Shown: positions 17,323 to 28,071, numbered from the stretch's first letter. The stretch: DNA of 64,000 bases from Bacillota bacterium (GCA_023411215.1 JAEYOY010000038.1:62001-126000); one strand, 5' to 3'. Notes: generated by a model not told the origin, from the letters alone. Translations and numbers: made by a program.

Positions 17323-19572
17323 TTATAATTCAGTAATAATATTGAGCAAACGCCTTTGAGCCTCCTCATTATACATCAGCACCTCATATTCATTTCCCTT
17401 TTCACTAATACGCTTGGAGGTTGAAATACCGATTTTAGTCCCTTTTGCCGTTACTGTCATTACATTTCTGCCAAGGGACGAGTTATATCGTTCTTCAAGA
17501 TAACCAGCTTCCTTCAGTCTCACCGTCAAATGAGTGGCCGCCAGTCTCTTCATCCGCTGCTCCTCCCGAAGTTCATTCAACCGCTCAACAAATTGGCTGA
17601 TTGTAATCGTTCCTGTGGGAGTAAACGATTGCTTCATTTCATCGGTCAGATAAAAATCCGTCTTAACATTTTTCACCTGAACGCTTCGTGTAGATTTAAC
17701 TTCAGCCTGTTCCTGTTCATAACATATTCCTTCTTTATTTCCCCTTGTAAATTCTGCTATGGCATCAATAAATTGCTGGCCGTATTTATCAAATTTATTC
17801 TCTCCAACGCCCAGGACCATCAGCATTTCCTTTTTGTCACTGGGCAATCTTCTGCACATATCGGTCAGTGTCTTGTCCGAAAAAATAATGTAAGGCGGCA
17901 TTTTCTCCTCTTTTGCAAGACGTACCCGCACCTGCCGCAAATGTTCGAATAAATTCAGACCTTTGGAGGTTAGTAACTCTGATTTATGTCGTATTTTGCT
18001 GGTTTTGTTATTTACTTGTATTGGTTCTTCTTTCGCAAGCTTCATAATAACTCTGGTTTTATCCATTACAATGTTCTGCGCAGTCTTCTCCACCTTTATA
18101 ATCGAGTATTTATCATTCGTTAGATATAGATATCCATCAATAACCAATTTATTCATAATATGTTTAAGATAATTCTCACTCACCGATGCCTGCCTTCCAT
18201 AGTAAGCGCTATTAATCATATTGTTCGAGGTAAGCTTTGCTACTTTTCTTCCCATCAGAGTTGCTATGATTACATTCACTCCGAACTTCTGACCGCAATC
18301 TTTTATACATCCAATAATGTCTTTGCTGACTTCTGTCACATCCATCTCCTCAAATTGTGTAAGACAATTGGAACAGTTATCACAGCAGCTTTCTCCAAGC
18401 TGACCAAAATAACGCAGAATATATTCCCGCAAGCAATCCTTTGTAAAGCAGTAATAAGTCATTATTTTCAGACGTTCTTCATCGCGTTCCCGTATTTGCT
18501 CTTTCTGTATGTCGGATAACTCATCATTTGCATTTCCATTCTCGATTAGGAATTGGTTAATTCGCACATCCTTTGCTCCATAAAGCAAGATACACTCTGC
18601 TTCTACCCCGTCACGTCCCGCTCTACCGGCTTCCTGATAATACCCTTCCATATTCTTTGGCATATTATAATGAATGACATACCTTACATTCGATTTATCG
18701 ATTCCCATACCAAATGCATTCGTTGCAACCATAACTAATTTTCGGTCATAGATAAAATCCTCCTGGTTTTCATTTCGTTCTGAATCACTCATTCCTGCAT
18801 GATACTTTGCTGCACTGATTCCCTTTCTAATAAGAAGTTCTTGCAGATCATCCACGCTTTTACGTGTAGAACAATATATAATTCCACAATGTGTCCGGTG
18901 ATTATTAACATAATCCAACACTTCAGAATCCTTGTCCTTTGGAGTACGAACCTCGAAATAGAGATTCTTTCTATCATAGCCCGTAATCACCACTTCCGGC
19001 TTCCTAAGTCCCAGTACACAAATAATATCCTCTATAACCTCTTTGGTAGCTGTCGCAGTAAAAGCACTGATTACCGGACGTACCGGTAGGTGCTCGATGA
19101 AACGGACAATCTTCAAATAACTTGGTCTAAAATCCTGACCCCATTGTGAGATACAATGTGCTTCATCCACAGTAATCATCGATATTTCAGTATTAAGAGC
19201 AAAATCAAGAAATTCCTCTGTCTCTAGGCGTTCCGGAGCGATATAAATAAGCTGATATCTTCCTTCCTTCGCATACTGCAGGGCCAAGCTAACCTGTCTT
19301 GGAGATAGAGAGCTATTAATATATGCCGCATGAATCCCGGCTTGATTCAGGGCCGATACCTGATCCTTCATCAACGAAATCAATGGTGATACAACGATTG
19401 TGACACCCTTCATGATAAGCGCAGGAACTTGAAAGCAGATGGATTTCCCTGCTCCCGTCGGCATGACACCGAGGGTATCTATTCCGAATAAGATGCTCTG
19501 AACCTGTTTTTCCTGTCCTTCACGAAAACAATCGTAGCCAAAATACTTTTTTAAAGTTTCAATTGGTTCCAC
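17323..19572 (-). CDS. recQ: ATP-dependent DNA helicase RecQ
   Basis: The 749-residue protein has the helicase core with Walker A TGAGKS, the DEAH box (VDEAHCISQWG) and motif VI (YYQEAGRAGRDG), then the RecQ zinc-binding cysteines (CLREYILRYFG through CCDNCSNC), an RQC winged-helix region, and an HRDC domain near residue 530-600 (LRQVRVRLAKEEKMPPYIIF). A further C-terminal helical extension makes it longer than E. coli RecQ (about 610), as is usual in clostridia. It unwinds DNA 3' to 5' in recombination and fork repair. The start is GTG, 7 nt after AAGGAG. Confidence 0.96.
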   Translation of the reverse strand: MEPIETLKKYFGYDCFREGQEKQVQSILFGIDTLGVMPTGAGKSICFQVPALIMKGVTIVVSPLISLMKDQVSALNQAGIHAAYINSSLSPRQVSLALQYAKEGRYQLIYIAPERLETEEFLDFALNTEISMITVDEAHCISQWGQDFRPSYLKIVRFIEHLPVRPVISAFTATATKEVIEDIICVLGLRKPEVVITGYDRKNLYFEVRTPKDKDSEVLDYVNNHRTHCGIIYCSTRKSVDDLQELLIRKGISAAKYHAGMSDSERNENQEDFIYDRKLVMVATNAFGMGIDKSNVRYVIHYNMPKNMEGYYQEAGRAGRDGVEAECILLYGAKDVRINQFLIENGNANDELSDIQKEQIRERDEERLKIMTYYCFTKDCLREYILRYFGQLGESCCDNCSNCLTQFEEMDVTEVSKDIIGCIKDCGQKFGVNVIIATLMGRKVAKLTSNNMINSAYYGRQASVSENYLKHIMNKLVIDGYLYLTNDKYSIIKVEKTAQNIVMDKTRVIMKLAKEEPIQVNNKTSKIRHKSELLTSKGLNLFEHLRQVRVRLAKEEKMPPYIIFSDKTLTDMCRRLPSDKKEMLMVLGVGENKFDKYGQQFIDAIAEFTRGNKEGICYEQEQAEVKSTRSVQVKNVKTDFYLTDEMKQSFTPTGTITISQFVERLNELREEQRMKRLAATHLTVRLKEAGYLEERYNSSLGRNVMTVTAKGTKIGISTSKRISEKGNEYEVLMYNEEAQRRLLNIITEL

Positions 19573-19788
19573 TCAAATTCTCCTTTTTTCTTATCCCCAT
19601 TATCTGTAAAATTCAATTATTGAAAAGAAAGAGATCCATTCACCTCATCCGATATCAAGTCTCACCGGTAATTATAGCATAGCTATTCATTTTTCACTAT
19701 TATTTTTATCGGTTATGACCATTTTGGGTATACTTCACACCGAAATGTAGTTATAGTAATGAATCATTATATTAATCGTTTATTGCAT

Positions 19789-19831
19789 AAAAAGAATTCT
19801 GATGTCGACACACCACATCAGAATTCTTTTT
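19789..19831 (-). terminator. Terminator of the first ABC transporter operon
   Basis: Seventeen-bp stem (19789-19805 and 19815-19831) with the loop CGACACACC; the minus-strand product runs AAGAATTC...CTTTTT. It lies just behind the last permease gene. Confidence 0.85.
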
Positions 19832-19853
19832 TATCGTCTTTATTATTTTTAAA

Positions 19854-20741
19854 TTACTCTTTCACTGATCCTACAACAATTCCGTTGATAAAATATTTCT
19901 GTAAAAACGGATAAATCAGCATAAGAGGTATTACAGCTAATACAATCTTTGCAGCATTCAAGTTTTGCTCCGACATTTTTGATGCGCGAAGTATTTGTTC
20001 TGCTGTACCCTTCTTAATAATTTCCTCCATATTAATCGTTAAACTCTGAATGTATGTCATCAAAGGATAGTTTTTACTTCGGGTAATATAGATTAATCCA
20101 CTGTAAAAGTCATTCCAGCTTCCGACAATACTGAATAACGAAACTGTTGCCAACACAGGAACCGAACATGGAATAAATACCTTTGTTAATATCTTTAAAG
20201 GATTTGCTCCATCCAGTACTGCTGCCTCCTCCAATGATTTTGGAATCGCAGAGAAGAAATTCATCAGAAGAATTACATTAAAGATTGGTACTGCACCCGG
20301 AAGTACAAGGGCCCAAATTGTATTCAACAAGTGATACTTTTTTATCACCAAAAAAGTGGGTATCATACCTCCACTGAACAGCATTGCAAAGATCAATATA
20401 TTCATGTAAATATTACGACCTCGAAATTGTCGTTTATTCTTGGTAAGAGGATATGCCATAGTAACCGTTAATATGGTATTAATCAAAATTGCTAGGATAA
20501 CACGAACCACTGAGATAAGAAAGGAGCGCCAAAACTGATGGTCTGTTAATATCTCTTCGTATGCAACTGTATTAAATCCAATTGGTATCAAAGATACCAT
20601 ATTCCCTTGTACTGCCGAGGCTTTTGAAAATGAGATTGCAATTATATACCATAAGGGTAAAAGACAGAGTAGCCCCAAAGCAATAACAATAACATATATC
20701 ATGAAATAGCCACTTTTTCCTACCAAATTGCTTCTTTTCAT
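19854..20741 (-). CDS. Carbohydrate ABC transporter permease (MalG/LplC type)
   Basis: The 295-residue inner-membrane protein has six predicted transmembrane segments. Its EAA loop, EEAAVLDGANPLKILTKVFI, contacts the ATPase, and the C-terminus is the typical LplC ending KYFINGIVVGSVKE. It is the last gene of a binding protein-permease-permease operon with no ATPase gene, as usual where a shared MsmX-type ATPase serves several importers. The substrate is probably an oligosaccharide; it is not defined by neighbours because no glycosidase is next to it. Confidence 0.92.
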   Translation of the reverse strand: MKRSNLVGKSGYFMIYVIVIALGLLCLLPLWYIIAISFSKASAVQGNMVSLIPIGFNTVAYEEILTDHQFWRSFLISVVRVILAILINTILTVTMAYPLTKNKRQFRGRNIYMNILIFAMLFSGGMIPTFLVIKKYHLLNTIWALVLPGAVPIFNVILLMNFFSAIPKSLEEAAVLDGANPLKILTKVFIPCSVPVLATVSLFSIVGSWNDFYSGLIYITRSKNYPLMTYIQSLTINMEEIIKKGTAEQILRASKMSEQNLNAAKIVLAVIPLMLIYPFLQKYFINGIVVGSVKE

Positions 20742-20754
20742 CTTTTACTCCTTT

Positions 20755-21657
20755 TTAGAATATTTTATTCTCCGTAAACTTCTTGGCCAAGCTATTTGCT
20801 GTCATCATTAAGACAAATGCTATGGCTGATTTCATTAATCCTATCGCTGTACCAAAACTATATTGCATACCATTTAGGCCAACACGATAAACATATGTAT
20901 CAATGATATCACCTGTCTCATATACTGGAGCAGTATATAGGTTGTATACCTGATCAAAGCCAGCATTCAGAATGTTACCTAAGCCCATTGCAGCCATTAA
21001 GATAATTACCGAACGCATTCCGGGAAGTGTCACATGGAATACCCGTTTCCACCAATTTGCGCCATCGATCTTAGCTGCTTCATGTAATCCGGGATCAATT
21101 GCGGTTAATGCCGCCAAATAAACAACCGAATTGTATCCAAACTCCTTCCAGACATCACTACCGATAAGCAATGGTTGAAATAAACTGCTGGTTCCCAGAA
21201 AGTTAATGCTAGTCCCTAATAAAGCATTCACAAATCCGTCCAGACTGAATAAACTCTTGATTGCAGATGCAAGTACTACCCAGGAAAGGAAGTGCGGCAA
21301 ATATACGATTGTCTGAACCGATTTTTTCAACCATTTTACTTTAATTTCATTTAGTAAAATAGAAAATACAATCGCTATGAGTGTTCCAACTACGATCTTT
21401 CCAACTGCCAATACAAGAGTATTACGGAAGATTTCATAACCATCCGGGATTTGAAACAAATATTTATAATGCTTCAATCCAACGAAATCTGATTTGAAAT
21501 ATCCTTTTGCAGGCTTAAAATCCTGAAAAGCCATGATGATACCAAACATTGGTACTATATTGAACAGAAATATAAACACCATGCCTGGTAACATCATACT
21601 GTGATAGAACACTTCCGAAGCAATATATCTCTTACCTATTGATTTCTTGTTTTTCAT
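20755..21657 (-). CDS. Carbohydrate ABC transporter permease (MalF/LplB type)
   Basis: The 300-residue protein has six transmembrane segments and the EAA loop HEAAKIDGANWWKRVFHVTL. The N-terminal phrase MVFIFLFNIVPMFGIIMAFQ is typical of LplB-type permeases. It pairs with the following permease (13-bp gap) to form the membrane channel of the importer fed by the lipoprotein encoded just upstream. Confidence 0.92.
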   Translation of the reverse strand: MKNKKSIGKRYIASEVFYHSMMLPGMVFIFLFNIVPMFGIIMAFQDFKPAKGYFKSDFVGLKHYKYLFQIPDGYEIFRNTLVLAVGKIVVGTLIAIVFSILLNEIKVKWLKKSVQTIVYLPHFLSWVVLASAIKSLFSLDGFVNALLGTSINFLGTSSLFQPLLIGSDVWKEFGYNSVVYLAALTAIDPGLHEAAKIDGANWWKRVFHVTLPGMRSVIILMAAMGLGNILNAGFDQVYNLYTAPVYETGDIIDTYVYRVGLNGMQYSFGTAIGLMKSAIAFVLMMTANSLAKKFTENKIF

Positions 21658-21739
21658 ACTGCTTTATCTCCTAATTAACAATGCTTCGTAGTTTCCCTAT
21701 CGGATTCTATAATCCAATATCTATACCTATTATCGGTTC

Positions 21740-23458
21740 TTATAGTATTCCTGAACTGATAATCTCTTTTCCGCCGTAAGAATTCCAATCCTCTACAAAT
21801 TGATCAAAGTACTCAATTGGCTCATCACCGGTTACGATTTTTATGTATGCTTTTAACTCAATTGTATCAAGCGTTGCCTTCTTTTGTTCCATTGTTGGCG
21901 TAGTTGCCGGATACAATGGTGACATCCAGTCAGCATTACCATTTGCCTGCAGTGCGCCAATGGAAGCTCCCAAACCAATGATACGGGAGTTATAGGTTGC
22001 CCAGCCAGCTCGGGTATCATCTGTGATATTGTTAGGATCTTTCAAATAATTCATCATTGCGCTGGAAGTATTTTTATTTTCTGCTGTTGTTGTCTGCTCT
22101 GGTGTCATTTCGCCCTTTAATACAGCCTGGTGTTCTTCAAAGTAAGTCTGCGGTGTATTGGATGGTAAGCATTCCAACTGGAATGGTCTACAGAAGTTAT
22201 CACCACGATCTGTTATAAATTTCATTACTTCAGGTGCTGTATCAACGGTTGCATTTGCAAGATCATCAAAAATAACATTCATGATCTTAACTGCTGCTTC
22301 CGGATGCTCATATCCCTTTTTCACAACTACAAAATGACTTGTATTATTCTCATGGAAGGTATTTACGCTTCCCTTGCTGTCTTTTACTGTATATGCAATA
22401 TATTCAGCTTCCGGATGTGCATCCTTTACATGAGAAAATCTCCAGTCAGGCATATGCCATGCACCAAAAGCAATACCACATTTATTATCAATCAAAAGAG
22501 AAGTTACATCATCCCAGGTTCTTGTTCCGAACTGAGGATCTAAGATGCCTTCCTTATACCATCTGCTTAATAATTGCCAAGTATTCTTATTTGCTTCTGA
22601 TAAGGTTGACCAGCTAATGGTTCCATCCCCATTGTCAATCCATTTATCTACGTATCCACCATTTGCATTCGCAAAACATTCGCTGTCACCAACACCATCG
22701 CTAAGAGCGATACCAATCGTGCCATTGCCAGATACATCTGCAGCAACAAATTGTTTTGCAACCTTCTCAATATCGTCTACAGTAATGCAAAGATCTCCAT
22801 CTTCATCGGGATTGAGCTTTAATTTATCCAACCAATCCTTTCTTATCCAGCAGAGTACAGGAACACTATTATCAGCGTTCGTACCAGGTAATGCCATCAT
22901 TTTTCCATCAAATGTAACCATATCTATGCAACGACCTTCATATGAATCATAAAGACTCTTATAGTAGTCTGTAGCGTATTTATCATAATACTCTGTCATA
23001 TCACAGATTAAATCATTTTCTACCAAATCTACGAGAGTATCATAGCTTGTAACTGTAAACATTTCAGGAATATCTCCTGATGCAGTAGCTAATGTGATTT
23101 GATTTTTATAATCATCTCCATCTGCTTCAATGACATTCTCAAAAGATATATTGAGTTTTTCTTTTACATATCTGGTATATGGGTTGTTTTCCAAGGTATC
23201 ACCCTCATATAAAGTAGAAATTGTATGCTGTGAAGCAAGCCAACCAAGCTTGATTGTCAACTCTTCTTCATAAGGTTCATATGCAAGGTCAACAGGTCCA
23301 CTTGGTGTCTCATCTTTCTTTGATACCGATGCATCAGTTCCAGTAGTACCGCTGGTATCCTTTGTGTCCTTTGATGAGCCACAGGCTACCAGTGATGTAA
23401 CCATGGCGATAATTAATATTATGGAAAAAAACTGTTTCACTTTCCAAACTTTATTCAT
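21740..23458 (-). CDS. Extracellular solute-binding lipoprotein (LplA/YtcQ type)
   Basis: The protein is about 572 residues long. It has a lipoprotein signal with the lipobox LVAC followed by a Ser/Thr/Asp-rich linker, then a large family-1-type binding fold (motifs WIRKDWLDKL, GIAFGAWHMPDW). I choose ATG 23458, 6 nt after AGGAGG; ATG 23461 is only 3 nt from it and the far upstream ATG at 23518 has no ribosome binding site. It captures sugar for the two downstream permeases. The divergent YesN/YesM-type pair upstream is the likely regulator of the operon. Confidence 0.92.
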   Translation of the reverse strand: MNKVWKVKQFFSIILIIAMVTSLVACGSSKDTKDTSGTTGTDASVSKKDETPSGPVDLAYEPYEEELTIKLGWLASQHTISTLYEGDTLENNPYTRYVKEKLNISFENVIEADGDDYKNQITLATASGDIPEMFTVTSYDTLVDLVENDLICDMTEYYDKYATDYYKSLYDSYEGRCIDMVTFDGKMMALPGTNADNSVPVLCWIRKDWLDKLKLNPDEDGDLCITVDDIEKVAKQFVAADVSGNGTIGIALSDGVGDSECFANANGGYVDKWIDNGDGTISWSTLSEANKNTWQLLSRWYKEGILDPQFGTRTWDDVTSLLIDNKCGIAFGAWHMPDWRFSHVKDAHPEAEYIAYTVKDSKGSVNTFHENNTSHFVVVKKGYEHPEAAVKIMNVIFDDLANATVDTAPEVMKFITDRGDNFCRPFQLECLPSNTPQTYFEEHQAVLKGEMTPEQTTTAENKNTSSAMMNYLKDPNNITDDTRAGWATYNSRIIGLGASIGALQANGNADWMSPLYPATTPTMEQKKATLDTIELKAYIKIVTGDEPIEYFDQFVEDWNSYGGKEIISSGIL

Positions 23459-23597
23459 CATAATCCTCCTAATGTAATGCTTTTCGTTATCATTAGCTAA
23501 TGATTTTAACAAATACATCCTAACATTCTAGCATTCATCTGTACATAATAATAATTTTGGATTTATAACACTTTTTTCTGACCTTAATCGAATTGGG

Positions 23598-23625
23598 TTG
23601 TACTTATTATATAATTTGCTATAAT
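23598..23625 (+). promoter_or_regulatory. Promoter for the two-component pair
   Basis: TTGTAC (23598-23603), 16-bp spacer, TATAAT (23620-23625), about 60 bp upstream of the response regulator start. Confidence 0.6.
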
Positions 23626-23686
23626 TGCAAAAGGAAAGGGTATGGTAATCAAATCATACCAAACCCTGTGGAGGTTTATTTATATT

Positions 23687-25216
23687 ATGAAATATCATAT
23701 GCTGATTGCAGAGGACGAATTAGAAGAATACGAATTAGTACTTTATTTGTTAAAACAACTTAACATTGATTCCTTATTTCACATAACACATGCTTCCAAC
23801 GGGAAGCATGCTTTAAGTATTATAGAGGATACACCCATTGATCTTTTATTAACAGATATCGAAATGCCTTTTGCGAACGGTCTTCAGATCGCTTCCTTTG
23901 TTCGCCAGAAGAATTCCGACCTGCCGATTATATTTTTTAGCTGTTATGATAACTTTAACTATGTAAAAACAGCTTTATCCGTTCATGCCTGTAATTATTT
24001 ATTGAAGCCATTGGATCCGATGGAATTTCAAAAGACGATGCTTAATGTAATTGATCTCTTACATACAGCAGAAGCGAATAAGAAATCGCTTGAATCACGC
24101 AGCATCGCCATCAAAAACCATTATCTATATTTAACATTAAACCGTATGCCCTTTCCTGATTTAAGTTCCCCCGAATCAGAATTTGATCATTCCTTTGCAA
24201 ATCACTATACCCGATGCTTATTAATTCATTTCGAAGAGCCATTCTTCGATTGTGATGCCGTTTCCTCCAATAAATTTATAGAAAGCTTACATAAGCTATT
24301 CCAGATTCCATTTGATTTTTTGAATCTGGATGCTTCTCAATCCATACTATTACTCGAAGATTCGGAGGAGCATACAACTGCTAATCTAATCGATCTCTGT
24401 CAAAAGGTACAAACTCGAATTAATGATGTGTATCATACAAAATGCTATATCGCAATTAGCTCCATGCTATCCTCCAGCTATCTTCTTGCAGATGCATATG
24501 AGGATATAAGTAGCTTAATCGAAACCAGATTCTTTTCGAGCGATCAATCTATTTTCATAAAAGAAACTACGCAAAATCTTACGTCCGATAATCAGGATTT
24601 CTATTCGGAAGTACTTGCGGATATCGAAGCCGATATTACTTCCAATAATATCAAAAAGTTGACCTATGATATCATGTGTCTAAACCGCTCCTTTGAACAG
24701 AGTAAAAGCATTTCCCATATCTTTGTACGCTTCATTTATTCGAAGTTGATACAAATACTCTACCGAAATCAGAATCGAACAGATTTAATGAAGGATATTG
24801 AACTAATATATAATTGTACCTCAATCTATGAGATCGAGAAGATTGTCTCGATTGCATTAGCAAAATTGCAAGGAAAGGATAGCGAAAAAATCGAGAATAC
24901 CAAACATGCTATCCATCTTGTAAAACAATATATTGCAGCTCATTATAATGAAGAAATCACACTGAATGAACTAGCAGATGTTGTCTATCTCAACGCTAGT
25001 TATCTAAGCACCATATTTAAGGCAGAGACTGGAAGCGGAATAAACAAATACATAAAAACAATCCGTATGGAAAAGGCAATACAAATGCTTTCGCAGACGA
25101 ATATGAAAATAAGTGATATTTGCACCGCGGTCGGCTTCCATAATAATTCCTACTTTATCAAGAGCTTTCATGAGTATTATGGAGAAACACCAGACAAAAT
25201 GCGTCAGAAAAAGTAA
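23687..25216 (+). CDS. YesN-type response regulator with AraC DNA-binding domain
   Basis: The 509-residue protein has a receiver domain at residues 4-120 with phospho-acceptor Asp57 in LLLTDIEMPFANG and the conserved Lys in YLLKPLDP. A long linker leads to a C-terminal pair of AraC helix-turn-helix motifs (ITLNELADVVYLNASYLSTI; KISDICTAVGFHNNSYFIKS). I start at the ATG 23687, preceded by TGGAGG; the longer frame from 23642 lacks a ribosome binding site. It is divergent from the ABC operon and upstream of its kinase, so it probably activates that transporter when its sugar is present. Confidence 0.92.
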   Translation: MKYHMLIAEDELEEYELVLYLLKQLNIDSLFHITHASNGKHALSIIEDTPIDLLLTDIEMPFANGLQIASFVRQKNSDLPIIFFSCYDNFNYVKTALSVHACNYLLKPLDPMEFQKTMLNVIDLLHTAEANKKSLESRSIAIKNHYLYLTLNRMPFPDLSSPESEFDHSFANHYTRCLLIHFEEPFFDCDAVSSNKFIESLHKLFQIPFDFLNLDASQSILLLEDSEEHTTANLIDLCQKVQTRINDVYHTKCYIAISSMLSSSYLLADAYEDISSLIETRFFSSDQSIFIKETTQNLTSDNQDFYSEVLADIEADITSNNIKKLTYDIMCLNRSFEQSKSISHIFVRFIYSKLIQILYRNQNRTDLMKDIELIYNCTSIYEIEKIVSIALAKLQGKDSEKIENTKHAIHLVKQYIAAHYNEEITLNELADVVYLNASYLSTIFKAETGSGINKYIKTIRMEKAIQMLSQTNMKISDICTAVGFHNNSYFIKSFHEYYGETPDKMRQKK

Positions 25217-25308
25217 TCATTACTATATCATCCGCCATATATGCTCTTTTTTACAGATCTGTTGTATTTTTATAACATTACGTTTTTCATAAAATATTGG
25301 AGGTTATA

Positions 25309-27015
25309 ATGAAAGCAATCTATACCAAGTATCTGAATCTGAAGTTCCGAAAAAAGATAATGATTCTTTGTTTTATTGTCAGCTTTGTTCCGATACTGAT
25401 CTTGGGCCTCTTTTGTCTCACTCAAACACGTAAATTATTAATCTCTGATGAAAAGGTTTATCTGAATAATATAATAGAACAGGCAAATTCCTCCTTGGAT
25501 CACTATTTGGCTCTACATAAAAATATTATCAAAACACTTGCCTGGGATGAAGCTGTACAAGTAGCAGCTGATAAAGAATATACCAGTAATTATGATATGT
25601 TTATTGCATATCGAGAAGTCTTTGATTCTAAATTCCTAATGATTCAGTCTATGCATAAAGAAATAAAGAGTATCACTTTATATACAGAGACAAATTTGTA
25701 TCCGCATAGTACCACGATAGATTCTATTAGTCAAATTCAGAAAATGCAGTGGTATCCACATGCATTAGCAATGGCAAATCCTTTTTTCATATGTGACAAC
25801 AACAACGATTCACTGCTCCTTATTTGCCATTTACCACACCAATCACATAACAATATTATCGTGATGACACTCTCTTATGAAGATACCTTTACTAATTTTA
25901 AATCTCTGTTTGAAGATGATTATGCAATAGGAATCTATGATGAAAATGATAAGCTTCTTTTTAATTACTCTACTTTAGGATATGAACATAATTCAAATCC
26001 CGAATTCTTACATACGCTAAAGAGTACTTTGGAAGCTAATCAAAATAAGGACAGTTTCCAGCAAAGCACGAACCAGAATAGCTTCAACTGGACAATTCTC
26101 ATTTATCGTCCGCTAAAGGAGATTAAAAGCTCCGCAAATTCTTTCATTTTTGTAATTATCGGTATGGTCTTACTGTGTATTTTTGCGAGTAGCTGTATCG
26201 GTCTTCTGCTTAGCCGTCAGGTTGTTCACCCACTGGAACAATTAGCCGAGAATATGGATCATATCCATGCAAATAATTTGGTGGTAACCATAACAAGTAA
26301 CAGCAATGATGAAATTGCCCATCTAATCCGTACTTTTGAGAAAATGGCCCAGCGACTTGAAAGTACGATTGATGAACTCTATCGTAATAAATTATTAAAA
26401 CAGGAGTACCGATTGCAAATGCTTCAGTCACAGATCAATCCACATTTTTTGTACAATTGCCTCTCAATGATCAATTCCAAAGCCATCCGATCAAATCAAG
26501 CTGATATTAGTAAATTCACCTTACTTCTATCCACCTTTTACCGTACTTCTTTGAACAAAGGGCATAATTCAATTACTGTACAAGAAGAGTGGCGCAATAT
26601 TATCTCCTATATTGAAATTCAGAAAATGCTCCATTCCTCATCCTTTGAAGTTAACTGCATGATTGATGAGCGCCTGTATCCATATCGCATCATTAATTTA
26701 ATCATACAGCCACTGGTAGAGAATGCTGTTCTGCATGGTATTGATTACAAAGAAAACCTCGATCAAGAAATCGGAATATTAACAATTCAGGGCCAGCTCG
26801 ATGACGGATATATGAAATTCATTGTCTCCGATAATGGTTGCGGTATGACGGAAGAAACACTTAATAAAATCCTAACCACCGAGACCAACGGTTATGGAAT
26901 CCGCAATGTTGATCAACGGATTAAATTATTTTTTGGTGAAGCTTATGGTATCTCTTTTGTAAGTAAATTAGGAGTTGGCACTACAGCTACGATTACATTA
27001 CCGTTAAATCTGTGA
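25309..27015 (+). CDS. YesM-type sensor histidine kinase
   Basis: The 568-residue protein has two transmembrane segments (about residues 18-40 and 285-310) enclosing an extracellular sensor, then a HAMP domain, a His_kinase domain with the phospho-acceptor site QINPHFLYNCL, and a GHKL ATPase (LVENAVLHGI; VSDNGCGM; GYGIRNVDQRI). The ATG at 25309 follows GGAGG directly; the TTG 12 bp upstream is inside that site. It senses a sugar, or its loaded binding protein, and signals to the regulator encoded just before it. Confidence 0.92.
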   Translation: MKAIYTKYLNLKFRKKIMILCFIVSFVPILILGLFCLTQTRKLLISDEKVYLNNIIEQANSSLDHYLALHKNIIKTLAWDEAVQVAADKEYTSNYDMFIAYREVFDSKFLMIQSMHKEIKSITLYTETNLYPHSTTIDSISQIQKMQWYPHALAMANPFFICDNNNDSLLLICHLPHQSHNNIIVMTLSYEDTFTNFKSLFEDDYAIGIYDENDKLLFNYSTLGYEHNSNPEFLHTLKSTLEANQNKDSFQQSTNQNSFNWTILIYRPLKEIKSSANSFIFVIIGMVLLCIFASSCIGLLLSRQVVHPLEQLAENMDHIHANNLVVTITSNSNDEIAHLIRTFEKMAQRLESTIDELYRNKLLKQEYRLQMLQSQINPHFLYNCLSMINSKAIRSNQADISKFTLLLSTFYRTSLNKGHNSITVQEEWRNIISYIEIQKMLHSSSFEVNCMIDERLYPYRIINLIIQPLVENAVLHGIDYKENLDQEIGILTIQGQLDDGYMKFIVSDNGCGMTEETLNKILTTETNGYGIRNVDQRIKLFFGEAYGISFVSKLGVGTTATITLPLNL

Positions 27016-27060
27016 TATTACTGTTCACCCCATAATAGCATTCCTGCAATACTTCATTCG

Positions 27061-27133
27061 AAAGGAGCTGACCGTATCGACAACCGTATCCTGCGCTATT
27101 ACGCATCACGATAGTCTATAGGTCAGCTCCTTT
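27061..27133. terminator. Branched bidirectional terminator between convergent genes
   Basis: A perfect 13-bp outer stem (27061-27073 and 27121-27133) encloses two more nested stems, TATCG/CGATA and TGCG/CGCA. It separates the kinase gene from the converging Ig-like gene and can serve both. Confidence 0.8.
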
Positions 27134-27149
27134 ATGAATTTATTGTTAT

Positions 27150-27989
27150 CTACTGAATATACATCAAAGAGTCAATCAAATATTCAGCATCTACATAGAT
27201 ATCATAGCCCTCAACATCGAGTGAGATCACTTCAATGTCATAATCGTCGATGGAAAGATGATAGGATATCATTCTACTACCGGTAACTGTTTCTGTTGTT
27301 AATAGGAAGCTATAAGCAAAGGATGTGGTTCCATTCTGCGATTCGTATGCAAAGGTGTTGAAATCTGATACTTCACTCGTACCGGCGCCATAGGCAGCAT
27401 CCATCTCTTTTTGTAGTTCCTTAGCATCTATTGTTTTTAAGGAAGCAGCAACATCCTCATAAGACGAAGCCTTTTCTCCTGTAACGTTGGCAATAACTGT
27501 AATACTTGATTTTGATTTGGGAACACTTAGTGTTGCTTTGTAGGATCCTTTCGATACTTCATCCCCTGATACCTCATATGCACTGGGAACAACAAAGCTT
27601 AGACCTGCCATATGAATTTCCTGGTAATCCGCAGTTACTTGGTAAGGATTCGGTCCCAGAACAACTTTAACAGTACAGGTATAATTCTTTTTATTAACGG
27701 TTGCTGTAATTTTGGCAGTACCTACCGATTGAGCAGTTACGACACCTTTACTAGTAACCGATGCAACTTTCTTGTTACTACTCTTCCAGGTAACCTTACT
27801 CTTTGTGCCTGTTACTTTCAGGGTTTTGGTGGCAGCGATCTCCATAGTTAATTTCGATTCGCTGATTTTCACGGTTGCTGCTTGGGCTACTGCTACATTG
27901 CCTATAAAAGGTACTGTTACCGGTCCTGTTAATGCTACTGACAATACAAGTGCAATGGCCAAAACTTTCATCCTAATACTCTTCATCAT
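27150..27989 (-). CDS. Secreted protein with one Big_2 Ig-like domain
   Basis: The 279-residue protein has a signal peptide (MMKSIRMKVLAIALVLSVAL, ending near AQA). An Ig-like Big_2 domain follows at about residues 38-115, with the signature WKSSNKKVASVTSKGVVTAQ. The remaining 160 residues form an unrecognised beta-rich domain with the phrase FAYSFLLTTETVTGSRMISY. GGAGG lies 8 nt before ATG 27989. It is divergent from a LytTR response regulator, whose targets are commonly secreted or surface proteins, so co-regulation through the shared 225-bp region is plausible. Confidence 0.85.
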   Translation of the reverse strand: MMKSIRMKVLAIALVLSVALTGPVTVPFIGNVAVAQAATVKISESKLTMEIAATKTLKVTGTKSKVTWKSSNKKVASVTSKGVVTAQSVGTAKITATVNKKNYTCTVKVVLGPNPYQVTADYQEIHMAGLSFVVPSAYEVSGDEVSKGSYKATLSVPKSKSSITVIANVTGEKASSYEDVAASLKTIDAKELQKEMDAAYGAGTSEVSDFNTFAYESQNGTTSFAYSFLLTTETVTGSRMISYHLSIDDYDIEVISLDVEGYDIYVDAEYLIDSLMYIQ

Positions 27990-28071
27990 ACACTTTTCCT
28001 CCAACATTAATTTTAATAATACTTGAATTTAAGCATATTATAATGTAAATCAAATACAAAAAACTGTTGGA